Below are positions 9,307 to 18,498 of a stretch of 64,000 nucleotides of DNA, one piece after another. Made by a program: the position numbers and the translations under genes. The stretch is from Rossellomorea aquimaris. Its GTDB lineage: Bacteria; Bacillota; Bacilli; Bacillales; Bacillaceae_B. How positions within the stretch are numbered: position 1 is the stretch's first letter; every line of letters begins with the position of its first letter. The stretch spans positions 767,261 to 831,260 of the forward strand of contig NZ_VTEX01000001.1 in the NCBI RefSeq assembly GCF_008180865.1, given 5' to 3'. The notes below the pieces were generated by a model. It did no database searches. It worked only from the letters and a program-made list of their open reading frames with translations, and was not told the DNA's origin.

Positions 9307-10124
9307 GTGTGGTCGGGGTCGATGCTGGCGGCACGTTAACCAAGATCGTGTATAAGGAAAATGGCCGGCTGCATTTTAAAACATTTTCAAGTGAGCAGCA
9401 AGAGAATGTGCTGCAGTGGCTTACACTCTTGGCCAAACACCATAAACTTTACATTACGGGAGGAAAAGCAGAGAAGTGGGGAGAGACCTTTCCACAGGCA
9501 CATATTGTTGGAGAATTCATAGCGGTATGCAGTGGAGCTAAACTGCTCCTTAAAGAGGAAAAAAGTGACCTGAAACAGTTCATCCTTATAAATATAGGTA
9601 CGGGGACGTCTATCTTTAAGGTTGATGAAAACGGATGTGAAAGGTTGCTTGGTAGTGGGTTAGGGGGAGGAACCTTTATGGGATTGGGAGGTTTACTGAC
9701 TGGAGAATCTGACTATTACGAGCTGGTACGGTTATCAAAAGAAGGCAAACGAGAACTAGTTGATTTATCAGTGAGAGACGTCTATGAGGCAATGAATTCT
9801 CCGGTTCCTGAACATTTGACAGCTTCTAATTTTGCTAAAGGAGATTCATCTTCTAAGAAAGAAGACAAACTGCGGGCTCTAACGAATATGATTGCAGAAA
9901 CCATTATTCTGCTTGCGTCTCAAGCGTCTCAAGCCCATAAGTTAGAGCATTTCGTATTTATTGGAAGTACGTTGAAATCAAATCCTGCTTTAAAAGAAGA
10001 CCTTACACAATTTCAAGAGTTGTTATCCTACACCCCTATTTTTCCAGAGAAAGGTGCATACGCTGGAAGTCTGGGAGCGTTTGAAATTGGAAGGGAAGCA
10101 GAGCATTCACAAAATAGACAATGA
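9303..10124 (+). CDS. coaW: Type II pantothenate kinase
   Basis: CoaW phosphorylates pantothenate in the first committed step of coenzyme A synthesis; the type II enzyme of Staphylococcus and some bacilli is not feedback-inhibited by CoA. The 273-residue product has the ASKHA-fold phosphate-1 motif VGVDAGGTLTKIVY at the N-terminus, the glycine-rich segment GSGLGGGTFMGLGGLLTG in the middle, and a C-terminal FIGSTLKSNPALKEDL block. This matches type II PanK, not CoaA or CoaX. It starts at ATG 9303 overlapping the preceding membrane-protein gene by four bases. Confidence 0.9.
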   Translation: MSVVGVDAGGTLTKIVYKENGRLHFKTFSSEQQENVLQWLTLLAKHHKLYITGGKAEKWGETFPQAHIVGEFIAVCSGAKLLLKEEKSDLKQFILINIGTGTSIFKVDENGCERLLGSGLGGGTFMGLGGLLTGESDYYELVRLSKEGKRELVDLSVRDVYEAMNSPVPEHLTASNFAKGDSSSKKEDKLRALTNMIAETIILLASQASQAHKLEHFVFIGSTLKSNPALKEDLTQFQELLSYTPIFPEKGAYAGSLGAFEIGREAEHSQNRQ

Positions 10125-10206
10125 ATATTGCCTCTGCTGATTGTTTTTTTATCGCCTTTTTACTAACATAGAATGGGAGAGATAGATAAAGTCGGAGGAG
10201 ATAAAG

Positions 10207-10803
10207 ATGTCAAAAACCAAACCATTCCTAGTGGTGATGACCATCATCGGTATTCTCCTTGCAGGTTGCAGTAATAGTAACTTTCAAGCAGAAACAGATT
10301 ATGAAGTGAAAGAATTTTCTTATACGAATCAAAATAATCAAGAAGTCGGTTTGAATGATTTGAAAGGACAAGTCTGGATCGCAGATTTCATATTCACTAA
10401 TTGTGAAACCGTTTGTCCACCAATGACATTTAATTTATCGAAGCTTCAAGAAAAGCTGAAAAAAGAAGGAGTAGAGGATTACAAAATCGTTTCCTTCAGC
10501 GTAGATCCTGAAAATGATACACCGGACGCATTAAAAGAGTATATTTCAAACTTTGAAGCAGATACAAGTAAATGGGAACTGCTTACAGGCTATGAATTTG
10601 ACGAGGTAAAGGATCTTGCGGAACATTCCTTCCGCTCGATAGTAGCCGACGATCCTAAATCCGATCAGATGATTCATGGTACCAGCTTCTACTTGGTGAA
10701 TCAAAAAGGGACAGTCGTAAAAACGTATAGTGGTAATAGTGACGTCCCTTACGATGAAATTGTCCAAGATATGAAAACATTGATTGAAGAGGGATCTGAA
10801 TAG
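10207..10803 (+). CDS. Sco1/SenC family copper chaperone lipoprotein (BsSco/YpmQ-like)
   Basis: Sco proteins deliver copper to the CuA centre of cytochrome c oxidase and have a thioredoxin fold. The 198-residue protein has a lipoprotein signal ending LLAGC (Cys about 21), then the copper site CETVCP (Cys66 and Cys70) and the third ligand His in MIHGTSFYLV (about His157). All three ligands are present, so it should bind copper. Length is typical of BsSco. It has GGAGGAG just before ATG 10207 and its own terminator, so it is probably transcribed alone. No oxidase genes are in the window. Confidence 0.93.
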   Translation: MSKTKPFLVVMTIIGILLAGCSNSNFQAETDYEVKEFSYTNQNNQEVGLNDLKGQVWIADFIFTNCETVCPPMTFNLSKLQEKLKKEGVEDYKIVSFSVDPENDTPDALKEYISNFEADTSKWELLTGYEFDEVKDLAEHSFRSIVADDPKSDQMIHGTSFYLVNQKGTVVKTYSGNSDVPYDEIVQDMKTLIEEGSE

Positions 10804-10815
10804 ACTTTATAGGAG

Positions 10816-10850
10816 GGAGAATCACAGAATGTCAGGTGATTCTCCTTTTT
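10816..10850 (+). terminator. Rho-independent terminator after the sco gene
   Basis: GGAGAATCAC / GTGATTCTCC make a 10-bp stem with a 10-base loop, followed by TTTTT. Confidence 0.88.
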
Positions 10851-11046
10851 ACTATTGAAATTTCATTCCAACATCAAGGTTTCAAGGATTATCATGATAA
10901 AAAAGGGAGCTGCTATGTCGGGAATACAGTATGGCAGGGTTTAGACTTAATGGAACGTTGAGGCAGGATTATGATAAAGTAAAAGAATCGCAACTAAACT
11001 AAAGGGCAGCAGGTGAAGAAACATTCGAAACTCAAAAGGTATGATG

Positions 11047-11193
11047 ATGATTGATATAGCCATAACGTTATTTATATTGATATGGGTATTGAAATCTTTT
11101 TCAGATGGAGATGTATGGAAGGGAATCTTATTTGCCATTTGTTTTGCCATAATGGCAGGCGTCCTATTTTTCCGGTTCAAAAAGAAAAGATAA
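11047..11193 (+). CDS. Small membrane protein just upstream of the selB-like gene
   Basis: The 48-residue peptide (MIDIAITLFILIWVLKSF...) has two hydrophobic helices separated by a short polar SDGDVWKG loop and ends in FRFKKKR. Three ATGs in a row occur at 11041, 11044 and 11047; AAAAGG at 11033-11039 best fits the third. It ends 16 bases before the SelB-like GTPase gene, so the two are probably co-transcribed. I know no family. Support comes only from composition, ribosome binding site and position. Confidence 0.5.
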   Translation: MIDIAITLFILIWVLKSFSDGDVWKGILFAICFAIMAGVLFFRFKKKR

Positions 11194-11209
11194 AAGAGAG
11201 GGAGAGAGG

Positions 11210-13096
11210 ATGGGGAAAAAATATTATACGATTGGAATGGCCGGACATATTGATCATGGAAAAACCACTCTCACAAAGGCCCTTACTTCTGTCGATACTG
11301 ATCGATTAAAGGAGGAAAAGGAGCGCAGCATCTCGATTGAACCCGGATTTGCCCCATTATATAATGATGCAGATATGGAGATTTCTGTAGTGGATGTTCC
11401 TGGTCATGAGCGGTTTATTCGTCAGATGATCGCAGGTGTGGCAGGGATCGATCTCGTTGTGTTGGTGGTAGCGGCAGATGAAGGGGTAATGCCGCAAACG
11501 AAGGAACATCTTGATATACTGGCGCTACTAGGAATCACTCAAGGCATTGTCGTGCTGACGAAAATATCGAAAGTTGAAGAAGAACTAAGGGATTTGGCTC
11601 TTGAAGAAGTGATAGATGAGTTGAAGGGAACAGTATTTGAAGGTGCTACTATCTTGATGGCAGATAGTCTATCAGGTGAAGGTGTCGAGAGGTTAAAACA
11701 AATAGTCATTACTACACTAAAGGGAATGGCTTCGAAAAGTGTCAGAGGCGATTTTCGTTTGCCGATTGATCAAGTTTTTACTGTAAAGGGTCAGGGAACA
11801 GTCGTAAGAGGGACTGTTTTTGAAGGAGCCTTGGACACTGGAGAGGAAATAATCATATTACCTCAAGGAATACATACGAAAGCGAAACAAATTCAAGCCC
11901 ACCATAGGAAAGAGAATAGTGTTTTTGCCGGTCAGCGTGCAGCGATAAACCTTTCTGGAGTGGATTACAAAGAAATAAAAAGAGGAAACGTACTCGTCAC
12001 ATCCACACATTTTACCGTGACCAACACGATTGACGTGTGTCTCAAAGTATTACGTGCAGTAAACCATCCTATAAAACAAAGAATGCCAATTGTGGCTCAT
12101 GTAGGAACTTCCGAAGTGATGGGGAAGCTTGTATTTTTTGATCGAAATAAAGTCGATTCGGAATCCGACGATATTTTATGTCAAATCCGGCTTAATGAAA
12201 CGATTGTGGCCAAAAGAGGTGATCGTTTTATACTAAGAAGACCCACTCCAATGGAAACGATCGGGGGAGGCTGGATTATTCAGCCGAATGGTGGGAAATA
12301 CAAATTCGGAGAGGAAACGATTGCCCTTCTTCAGTCTGAACGGCACGGTTCACCTCAGGAAAGAGTTCTAAGGCTGGTTGAACAATACAAATGTGTGGAT
12401 GAAGGTTTCATCATTAGAGAAGCATCAATAACTCATAAAGATCTGCGTGATATTCTGGAGGGTGAGGATCAATGGATTGTATTTTCACAATCCAATGTTA
12501 CTCATATGAAAATAGTGGATGAATGCGTGAATTCGATCGAACATATTCTTCGAGGATTCCATGAGGAGTTTCCTTTATTACTAGGGATCAATATTGGTGA
12601 GTTAAAGCAATCTTTAAAAAGGTACTCAGGAGCTTTAGTGGACTTTGCGATTGAGCAAAAACATTGGAAAAGAAACAATGGTTTTCTTAGTTTAGAGGAA
12701 TTCATTCCTCATTTACCTCCTGAATGGGAGAAACGATGCAATCAGCTCATTACATTAATGGAGGCTGATGGTACACAAGTAAAAGACATGGAGAAGTATT
12801 TCCATCAAGTAGGTATACCTGAAAAATGGCAGTCTGATTTTTATCATTTTTTTATCCAGGAAAAGAAAATCGTTTCATTGGATGATAAAAAATCATATTC
12901 CTATCAAGTTTTTTTGAAAACTGTTGAAGAATTAAAAGAAAAAACCGGAGAAAGATTCGATATAGCAGATGCCAAAGCCGCACTAGGATTATCCAGAAAA
13001 TACTTGATCCCCTTTTTAGAAAAGCTGGATAAGGATGGTCTGACTTTAAGGACCGAGGGTATTCGTAAATGGATTGGAACTAGTATAAAGGGATGA
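11210..13096 (+). CDS. selB: SelB-like elongation factor GTPase (orphan; altered G4 motif)
   Basis: SelB is the EF-Tu-like factor that delivers selenocysteyl-tRNA. The 628-residue protein has the SelB layout: GTPase with G1 GHIDHGKT and G3 DVPGHE, a [20 protein letters not shown] switch region where standard SelB has RGITID-LGFA, beta-barrel domains with [13 protein letters not shown], and C-terminal winged-helix repeats. The G4 motif reads T117-K-I-S120 where the guanine-reading Asp is expected. No selA, selD or Sec-tRNA gene is in the window, and many Bacillaceae lack selenocysteine, so this may be a repurposed paralogue. GAGAGGA precedes ATG 11210. Confidence 0.85.
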   Translation: MGKKYYTIGMAGHIDHGKTTLTKALTSVDTDRLKEEKERSISIEPGFAPLYNDADMEISVVDVPGHERFIRQMIAGVAGIDLVVLVVAADEGVMPQTKEHLDILALLGITQGIVVLTKISKVEEELRDLALEEVIDELKGTVFEGATILMADSLSGEGVERLKQIVITTLKGMASKSVRGDFRLPIDQVFTVKGQGTVVRGTVFEGALDTGEEIIILPQGIHTKAKQIQAHHRKENSVFAGQRAAINLSGVDYKEIKRGNVLVTSTHFTVTNTIDVCLKVLRAVNHPIKQRMPIVAHVGTSEVMGKLVFFDRNKVDSESDDILCQIRLNETIVAKRGDRFILRRPTPMETIGGGWIIQPNGGKYKFGEETIALLQSERHGSPQERVLRLVEQYKCVDEGFIIREASITHKDLRDILEGEDQWIVFSQSNVTHMKIVDECVNSIEHILRGFHEEFPLLLGINIGELKQSLKRYSGALVDFAIEQKHWKRNNGFLSLEEFIPHLPPEWEKRCNQLITLMEADGTQVKDMEKYFHQVGIPEKWQSDFYHFFIQEKKIVSLDDKKSYSYQVFLKTVEELKEKTGERFDIADAKAALGLSRKYLIPFLEKLDKDGLTLRTEGIRKWIGTSIKG

Positions 13097-13103
13097 GGAA
13101 TGA

Positions 13104-13577
13104 ATGAAGATAGAAACAGTGATGTATTCGTTAGTAATGATACAGCGAGGGGACAAAGTGCTGTTATTAAATAGGCCGGAGAAGAAAGACTATCCCGGTT
13201 ACATAGCACCGGGAGGTAAAATTGACTTCCCCGAAAGTCCTGCAGCAGGTGCAATCCGAGAGGTAAGAGAGGAGACAGGTTTACAGGTAGAAAAATTAAG
13301 GTATAAAGGGTTAGATGAATACGTTGTACCAGAAAAGGGATTTCGATATATCGTATATAATTACCTTGCCTATGAAACCACAGGTGAGCTCCTCGAAAAC
13401 CCTCCTGAAGGTGAATTGGTTTGGGTCTCAAAGTCAGAAGCCTTAGATTTACCAATGCAGCATTTTTTTCAGCGAAAATTCCCTTTGTTTTTCGAAGAAG
13501 GTACTTTTGAAATCCACACTTCCTGGAATGGAATGGATAAAGAGACTGCTGAGGTGATGATTCGCACCTTGTCATAA
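13104..13577 (+). CDS. Nudix hydrolase (MutT/8-oxo-dGTPase-like)
   Basis: Nudix enzymes hydrolyse nucleoside diphosphates linked to another moiety. The 157-residue protein has a complete Nudix box from about residue 35: GGKIDFPES, then REVREETGL, with the Glu residues that bind the metal all present. The opening VMYSLVMIQRGDKVLLLNRP is typical of the 8-oxo-dGTP diphosphatase-like subgroup, but the substrate cannot be read from sequence. It starts 7 bases after the selB-like stop and is probably in the same transcript. Confidence 0.88.
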   Translation: MKIETVMYSLVMIQRGDKVLLLNRPEKKDYPGYIAPGGKIDFPESPAAGAIREVREETGLQVEKLRYKGLDEYVVPEKGFRYIVYNYLAYETTGELLENPPEGELVWVSKSEALDLPMQHFFQRKFPLFFEEGTFEIHTSWNGMDKETAEVMIRTLS

Positions 13578-13655
13578 TGCGTCGCCTTCAAACATATATC
13601 ATCGTAAATAAACTAAATCATCGTTGTAGCTTAAAGGAAAGTAGGAAAAGGAATC

Positions 13656-14213
13656 ATGAAAGAATTATGGAGCGCATTTGGTTGGGTTCTTCCGATTATT
13701 GTGGTTGTGACGATTTCCCTTATCTTTGCGGTCTCCTTTTGGAAGAAAAGAAAAGGGAAAGGCAGATGGATGAATTTACTGCCTGTTCTGTTTACATGTA
13801 TAACGATTGGAGCGATTTGTTTAATCACAATGACCCCATTGACGGGTGGAAATGTTTCAGAGGGATCTGTGAATTTTGATCCATTTTCTAACTTGAAGTT
13901 GAATTTAATTTACCGGAATCATTTAGATGTGCCCATTCGAAACTTGATGGCTAATATAATATTGTTTATTCCATTAACCTTTTTTATTGCTTGGTGGATG
14001 AGGCAGTCGAAACAGATTATTCTGATGGTGACATTTATCGGAGCACTTTTCTCCTTTGGAATTGAGTTTGCTCAATACTATCTTCCATTAGGAAGAGCAA
14101 CAGATATTGATGATTGGATAATGAATACATTGGGTTCATTTATTGGTGGCCTTCTTTTTGTGTTCGCACGCTTAATCAATAATCTATTGAGAATCAACAA
14201 GAAGATAAACTGA
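13656..14213 (+). CDS. VanZ-like family membrane protein
   Basis: The 185-residue protein has about five membrane helices. The family block FGIEFAQYYLPLGRATDIDD, followed by W-I-x-N-T-L-G-S-F-I-G-G, is the hallmark of the VanZ-like family, which includes teicoplanin-resistance VanZ and many Bacillus proteins of unknown role. ATG 13656 follows GGAAAAGG. It ends in a terminator. No glycopeptide-resistance genes are near, so it should not be read as a resistance gene on this evidence. Confidence 0.88.
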   Translation: MKELWSAFGWVLPIIVVVTISLIFAVSFWKKRKGKGRWMNLLPVLFTCITIGAICLITMTPLTGGNVSEGSVNFDPFSNLKLNLIYRNHLDVPIRNLMANIILFIPLTFFIAWWMRQSKQIILMVTFIGALFSFGIEFAQYYLPLGRATDIDDWIMNTLGSFIGGLLFVFARLINNLLRINKKIN

Positions 14214-14247
14214 GAGTATTAACGTTATGTTAATGCTCTTTTTTTCT
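14213..14247 (+). terminator. Rho-independent terminator after the vanZ-like gene
   Basis: AGAGTATTAAC / GTTAATGCTCT (one G-U pair) with loop GTTAT is followed by seven T. Confidence 0.88.
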
Positions 14248-14362
14248 GTGAATAATAAAAACGGCACAAAAGATGCCTGGAACTTAGATATATTTTGAAT
14301 GGAAATGTATAGTCCTTCTCCTTAAACAAAAGCTAACACTACATAAAAGGAGGTGAGTTCTC

Positions 14363-15577
14363 TTGCTGAAAAAAGTACTTAAAGCAATCCTGATCACGGT
14401 TGCTTGCATCGTGATTTTGTTCCTCATCATGCACTGGGATGTGAAACAAGGTGTGAAGAACTATGCGAGAACTCACCCCATTACGGAAACCCTCTCTCAT
14501 AAAGCCGCAATCGACGTCTACAATACCGGGAAGGACTTGTATGAAAAGTTGTTTGAGGATATTAAAACAGCAGATGAGTTTGTTTGGATTCATTTTTTCA
14601 TTATCAGGGACGATCAGATTTCCAACGAGTTTTTTGATTTGCTGATTGAAAAGGCTAAGGAAGGGGCAGATGTTCGATTGTCTGTCGACTTCCTTGGTTC
14701 AGATATTAAGAAGGAAAGTATAAAGAGGATGGAAGAAGGAGGGGTGAAGATTGTTAAAAGCAGGCCACTATCCCTAAAAAATATCTTCTATTCCCTTCAT
14801 CATCGGAATCATCGCAGGCTCGTTTCCATTGATCAAAGAATTGCCTATATTGGAGGCTTCAATATGGGGGACGAATATTTAGGCAAAGACCCGAAGCTTG
14901 GTTACTGGAGGGACTATCATATACGGTTGGAGGGTGAGGCAGGAATTGAAGTGGCCCAGCAGTTTAAAAGGGACTGGATCGAGGATGGGGCAGAAAGTAT
15001 GGTGAGCGCAGATCCTACTCGTACTTCAAATGAAGATGAGGAGAGCAGCGTTCAATTCTTGTTCTCAACAGGAGACAGTATTGTAGATAAGACTGTAAGC
15101 TGGATTAACAGTTCGGAAGAGAGTGTCACAATTACAACACCATATTTTCTGCCTAATAGGAAACTTATATCAGCCTTAAAGAAGGCAGTGAAGCGTGGGG
15201 TAAAAGTGAAGATCCTCATCCCGAACGATACAGATGCATGGTTCACGAAGCCGCCAAGTTACAGAATTGAGAAAACTTTGTTAGAGAGCGGAGTGGATAT
15301 CTATTTGTATGAAAAAGGATTTTTCCACGGTAAAGTGCTGGTCATTGATCATAAATGGGCTGATATTGGTACAGCCAATTGGGATCCACGGAGCTTCTAC
15401 TTAAATGATGAAAGCAACTGCATCATTCGGGATGCAAAAGTTGCCGGCGAATTAGAATCACTCATCCATAAAGACATAAGTGATAGTAAAAAACTGACAA
15501 TGAGGGCTTTTAATGAACTCCCTGCCTGGGAAAAAGCGCTCCGTAAAACGCCTGAATGGATATATTATTATTTCTAA
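14363..15577 (+). CDS. Phospholipase D superfamily cardiolipin synthase-like protein
   Basis: The 404-residue protein has an N-terminal membrane anchor (about residues 8-24), then two PLD/HKD halves. The second motif is canonical, HGKVLVID (about residue 322). The first reads HRRLVSID (about residue 152), with Arg where the catalytic motif normally has Lys. Both are followed by the family segments AYIGGFNMGDEYLG and GTANWDPRSFYLNDESN, as in bacterial cardiolipin synthases that join two phosphatidylglycerols. Start is TTG 14363 with a perfect AAAGGAGGTG at 14347-14355. It stands alone in the region. Confidence 0.85.
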   Translation: MLKKVLKAILITVACIVILFLIMHWDVKQGVKNYARTHPITETLSHKAAIDVYNTGKDLYEKLFEDIKTADEFVWIHFFIIRDDQISNEFFDLLIEKAKEGADVRLSVDFLGSDIKKESIKRMEEGGVKIVKSRPLSLKNIFYSLHHRNHRRLVSIDQRIAYIGGFNMGDEYLGKDPKLGYWRDYHIRLEGEAGIEVAQQFKRDWIEDGAESMVSADPTRTSNEDEESSVQFLFSTGDSIVDKTVSWINSSEESVTITTPYFLPNRKLISALKKAVKRGVKVKILIPNDTDAWFTKPPSYRIEKTLLESGVDIYLYEKGFFHGKVLVIDHKWADIGTANWDPRSFYLNDESNCIIRDAKVAGELESLIHKDISDSKKLTMRAFNELPAWEKALRKTPEWIYYYF

Positions 15578-15665
15578 GAATAAATAATTTTATTGAATAA
15601 GAAAATATGGTAAAGTGATTTCATATCTTATAAAGAATACACCTTACTGAAGAAAGGGATTGTCC

Positions 15666-15845
15666 ATGAGCGAGCTCTTGTTTGTATCTTTGTTTATTCT
15701 TTCGTTATTGGCTTTTAAGTTTTTTAACGTGTTAAAGAAGAAACATGTATCAAAGTCTCACAAGTCTGTAGCAGTTAGTATCGTGATCTTCTCTGTTATC
15801 GGCATGATGTTGACGGTCCTCTTTTATCTTCCAAATGCATCTTAA
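15666..15845 (+). CDS. Small two-helix membrane protein
   Basis: The 59-residue peptide (MSELLFVSLFILSLLAFKFF...) has two hydrophobic helices separated by a basic loop KKKHVSKSHKS. AAAGGG at 15653-15659 is properly spaced from ATG 15666. A hairpin terminator lies 40 bases downstream. No family recognised; composition, ribosome binding site and terminator make it a credible gene. Confidence 0.6.
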   Translation: MSELLFVSLFILSLLAFKFFNVLKKKHVSKSHKSVAVSIVIFSVIGMMLTVLFYLPNAS

Positions 15846-15885
15846 AGAAAGCAACGTCTATACACTGATTTAAGATATAAGGATT

Positions 15886-15919
15886 AAACACACGGGAGAA
15901 AGGTTCTTGTGTGTTTTTT
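15886..15919 (+). terminator. Rho-independent terminator
   Basis: AAACACACGGGAG pairs with TTCTTGTGTGTTT using G-U pairs in the upper stem, and is followed by T residues. It closes the small gene ending at 15845. Confidence 0.7.
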
Positions 15920-16111
15920 GTTATAAAAGAATTGGTTGTCACTAATGGACAGCTATACTCAGTATGAAGTTGTTCATCTATACGTAGCTGCTTTCTTTCG
16001 GCAGTGAATTTGGTATGATAAGAGAAGGTTTATTTGATGTAAGCAAGATTATGATTTAAGCATAAATCGTCGAACGTATAAATGTACGAAAGGCAATAAA
16101 GGAGAATATAG

Positions 16112-16768
16112 ATGAAAGCTGCTATGATTTTTGACATGGATGGAACGTTATTTCAAACGGATCGTATTCTTGAAGCTTCACTTCATGATACCTTTCAACT
16201 ACTTAGAGATGAAGGAATGTGGAAAGGAGATACACCTCTTGAAATATACAGAGAAATAATGGGTGTCCCTCTTTCTGTCGTGTGGAAAACACTTTTACCT
16301 CATCATTCCTTACATGAACATGGTAAAGTGAATGATGTATTTCATGAAAAACTGATTGATAATATTCAGAATGGAAATGGGGCTCTCTATCCACATACGG
16401 AGGAACTATTAACTTATTTATCAGGGAGAGGGTTTTCAATCTTTGTGGCAAGCAATGGATATCCTCAGTATTTAAAGACGATTGTGGAGTACTTTCGTTT
16501 GGATAAATGGATCATGGACTGCTACAGCATTCAGGAAATACATTCAGATGACAAAGGGGAGTTGATTCGAAAAATCAAAGAGGATCATAATCTGACACAT
16601 GGGGTTGTGATTGGAGATAGATTGTCTGACTTTAAAGGAGCAGAGGCAAATCACTTTCTTTCGATAGGTTGTGCCTTTGACTTTTCTCAGGAAAATGAAT
16701 TAAGTGAAGCAGATATTGTGGTTGAAAATCTCTTGGAGGTTAAAGAGTATCTGGAGGAAATGAAATAA
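16112..16768 (+). CDS. HAD-superfamily hydrolase (phosphoglycolate phosphatase-like)
   Basis: The 218-residue protein has HAD motif I FDMDGTLFQTD at residues 7-17, a helical cap domain, motif II VASNGYP, a conserved Lys region, and motif IV GDRLSDFKGAEANH. This is the layout of PGP/beta-phosphoglucomutase-like phosphatases. The substrate is unknown. AAAGGAG precedes ATG 16112. A Nudix gene follows after 13 bases, so the two are likely co-transcribed and may serve metabolite clean-up, which is an inference. Confidence 0.9.
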   Translation: MKAAMIFDMDGTLFQTDRILEASLHDTFQLLRDEGMWKGDTPLEIYREIMGVPLSVVWKTLLPHHSLHEHGKVNDVFHEKLIDNIQNGNGALYPHTEELLTYLSGRGFSIFVASNGYPQYLKTIVEYFRLDKWIMDCYSIQEIHSDDKGELIRKIKEDHNLTHGVVIGDRLSDFKGAEANHFLSIGCAFDFSQENELSEADIVVENLLEVKEYLEEMK

Positions 16769-16781
16769 AGGAGGGATCCGG

Positions 16782-17408
16782 GTGGAGGATGAACAACTAG
16801 CCGTCTTTGATGAACACGGTAATAGAATTGGTGTAGCCAGTCGTTCCGAGGTGCATACAAAGGGATATTGGCATGAAACCTTTCATTGCTGGCTTGCGCA
16901 TTTTGATGAAAGTAGGGGAGAGACCATTATTTATTTCCAACTGAGAAGTGATGAGAAAAAGGATTTCCCCCGCTTACTTGATATTACCGCAGCTGGACAT
17001 ATCCTGTCACAGGAGAATATTGAAGACGGTGTGAGAGAAGTTCATGAAGAGCTTGGACTACTTATTACCATAGATGAACTGCAATCATTAGGGATTGTAA
17101 AAGGTCAGTTATTTCAACGGAATATGATCGATCGGGAACTCACTCACGTATTTCTTTATTCAAAGCCGGTTGAATATGACGAGTTTCAACTTCAGTTAGA
17201 AGAAGTGTCCGGTATTTTTCATTGTACTCTTCAAAACTTTAAGGCACTCGTTCAACAAACGAAAGAGGAAATCGACATAGAAGGATTTCTTGTTAATGAA
17301 ACAGGGAAAAAGGATTTTATTAAGCAAAGGGTGAGTTACCATCACTTTGTTCCACATGAAAGGTCCTATCTTTTTGAAATTATTGAGCGCATATCGGCTC
17401 ATCTTTAG
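16782..17408 (+). CDS. Nudix hydrolase (IDI-like / YfcD-type)
   Basis: The 208-residue protein begins VEDEQLAVFDEHGNRIGVASR and then YWHETFHCWL, the opening typical of the isopentenyl-diphosphate-isomerase-like Nudix subgroup. The Nudix helix follows as AAGHILS then REVHEELGL, with the metal-binding Glu residues present. It starts at GTG 16782 behind GGAGGGATCC. It lies directly after the HAD gene. The substrate is unknown, and it is a hydrolase family member rather than a proven isomerase. Confidence 0.88.
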   Translation: MEDEQLAVFDEHGNRIGVASRSEVHTKGYWHETFHCWLAHFDESRGETIIYFQLRSDEKKDFPRLLDITAAGHILSQENIEDGVREVHEELGLLITIDELQSLGIVKGQLFQRNMIDRELTHVFLYSKPVEYDEFQLQLEEVSGIFHCTLQNFKALVQQTKEEIDIEGFLVNETGKKDFIKQRVSYHHFVPHERSYLFEIIERISAHL

Positions 17409-17504
17409 AAATTAATTCGTACTTCCCATAGTCAATATGGTTAATAAAGGCTATTATAGTAATCTAGTACATACATAATGTGATAAGAGAGTAGGAGGAC
17501 ACAC

Positions 17505-18131
17505 TTGAACGGCACAGCACATATGGCGATTGGAGCAGCAACAGGGTTTATTGTGGCCAACTCATTTGGATCTGGTCCTGACATAACGGCCGCACTTGTG
17601 GCAATAGGTGGGATATCCGGACTCATGCCTGATATGGATATTGACGGAAAACTTAGTAACAAGGTTACTTTTTCACCTAAAATGATCAGAGCAGTAGCAC
17701 AAATCATTGGGTTTCTAATGATGGTATACAGCTATCTGGAAGGAATCGGGAAAGAACGATGGCTAGGTATTGGATATGGTGCAGGAATGATGATTCTCTC
17801 AAGTTTCATTACTCAGAGAAGAATGCTGATGATTACGGGCATTGGTGTGACAGCATGCGGTTGGCAGTTGAATGAAACATGGTTATGGTTGTTAGGTATC
17901 TATATTTTCTTTGCCTCATTCGTTTCACATCGAAGTTATACTCACTCTGTACTAGGAATCCTATATTATGGCGTGATTGCTCATTATCTAGAGTCATCTT
18001 TAATGATTGATGGGGTATTTGAAGCATGTGTAATCGGATATGCCAGTCATCTGATCGCCGATATGAAATTTCTTCCATTCAATAAGAGAGGCATAAAGCT
18101 TTTCCTTCCCCTTTCATCCAAAGAAATCTAA
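17505..18131 (+). CDS. Membrane-bound metal-dependent hydrolase (YdjM/DUF457 family)
   Basis: The 208-residue protein has about five hydrophobic segments and the conserved polar residues of the family: H6 (THMAIGAATG), the acidic loop PDMDID, the motif SHRSYTHS, and HLIADM near the C-terminus. These His/Asp residues are thought to bind a metal at the membrane. Start is TTG 17505 behind TAGGAGG. The biological substrate is unknown. It is transcribed just before the trpS leader, which has its own promoter. Confidence 0.85.
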   Translation: MNGTAHMAIGAATGFIVANSFGSGPDITAALVAIGGISGLMPDMDIDGKLSNKVTFSPKMIRAVAQIIGFLMMVYSYLEGIGKERWLGIGYGAGMMILSSFITQRRMLMITGIGVTACGWQLNETWLWLLGIYIFFASFVSHRSYTHSVLGILYYGVIAHYLESSLMIDGVFEACVIGYASHLIADMKFLPFNKRGIKLFLPLSSKEI

Positions 18132-18149
18132 AATGTGTTTACACCCACT

Positions 18150-18178
18150 TGACCATTATTTCCCTATACATTAAAATA
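18150..18178 (+). promoter_or_regulatory. Sigma-A promoter of the trpS leader
   Basis: TTGACC (18150-18155) and TAAAAT (18173-18178) are separated by exactly 17 bases, immediately upstream of the T-box leader. Confidence 0.75.
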
Positions 18179-18189
18179 ATGGAAAAACT

Positions 18190-18462
18190 TTAAATATGAA
18201 ATGCGATGAGGAAGAAGAGTAGACGAACGAAACATTTCAGAGAGCTGATGGCTGGTGAGAATCAGTATGGTGAAATCGTTGAATGGGCTTTTGAGCATCC
18301 AGGCTGAAAATAAGTAGGTTATGGCGGAAGTCTCACCGATAAAAGGGACGATGTATCGAAGGCGACTTCTGTACAGATGAGTGCGTTTACTAAAGTGTAA
18401 GCGAATGAAGGTGGCACCACGGGTTTCCCGTCCTTTTTTAGAGGATGGGAAGCCCTTTTTGT
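18190..18462 (+). promoter_or_regulatory. T-box riboswitch (tRNA-Trp) upstream of trpS
   Basis: The conserved T-box sequence AAGGTGGCACCACG is at 18408-18421. The leader contains the AGTAGA-type motif near 18219 and a specifier-loop context GAATGGGCTTTTGAGC, with UGG (Trp) at 18284-18286. A terminator (GGGTTTCCCGTCCT / AGGATGGGAAGCCC plus T tract) ends at about 18460. Uncharged tRNA-Trp should stabilise the antiterminator and switch on trpS. Confidence 0.95.
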
Positions 18463-18498
18463 GTTTATTTTTATTATTTTTCATCGGAGGGAATTGTT

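Noticed and set aside
12904-13575. Long minus-strand frame (223 codons) opposite the Nudix gene
   Set aside because: It covers the clear selB-like end and Nudix gene on the other strand, has no ribosome binding site and reads as a low-complexity shadow.
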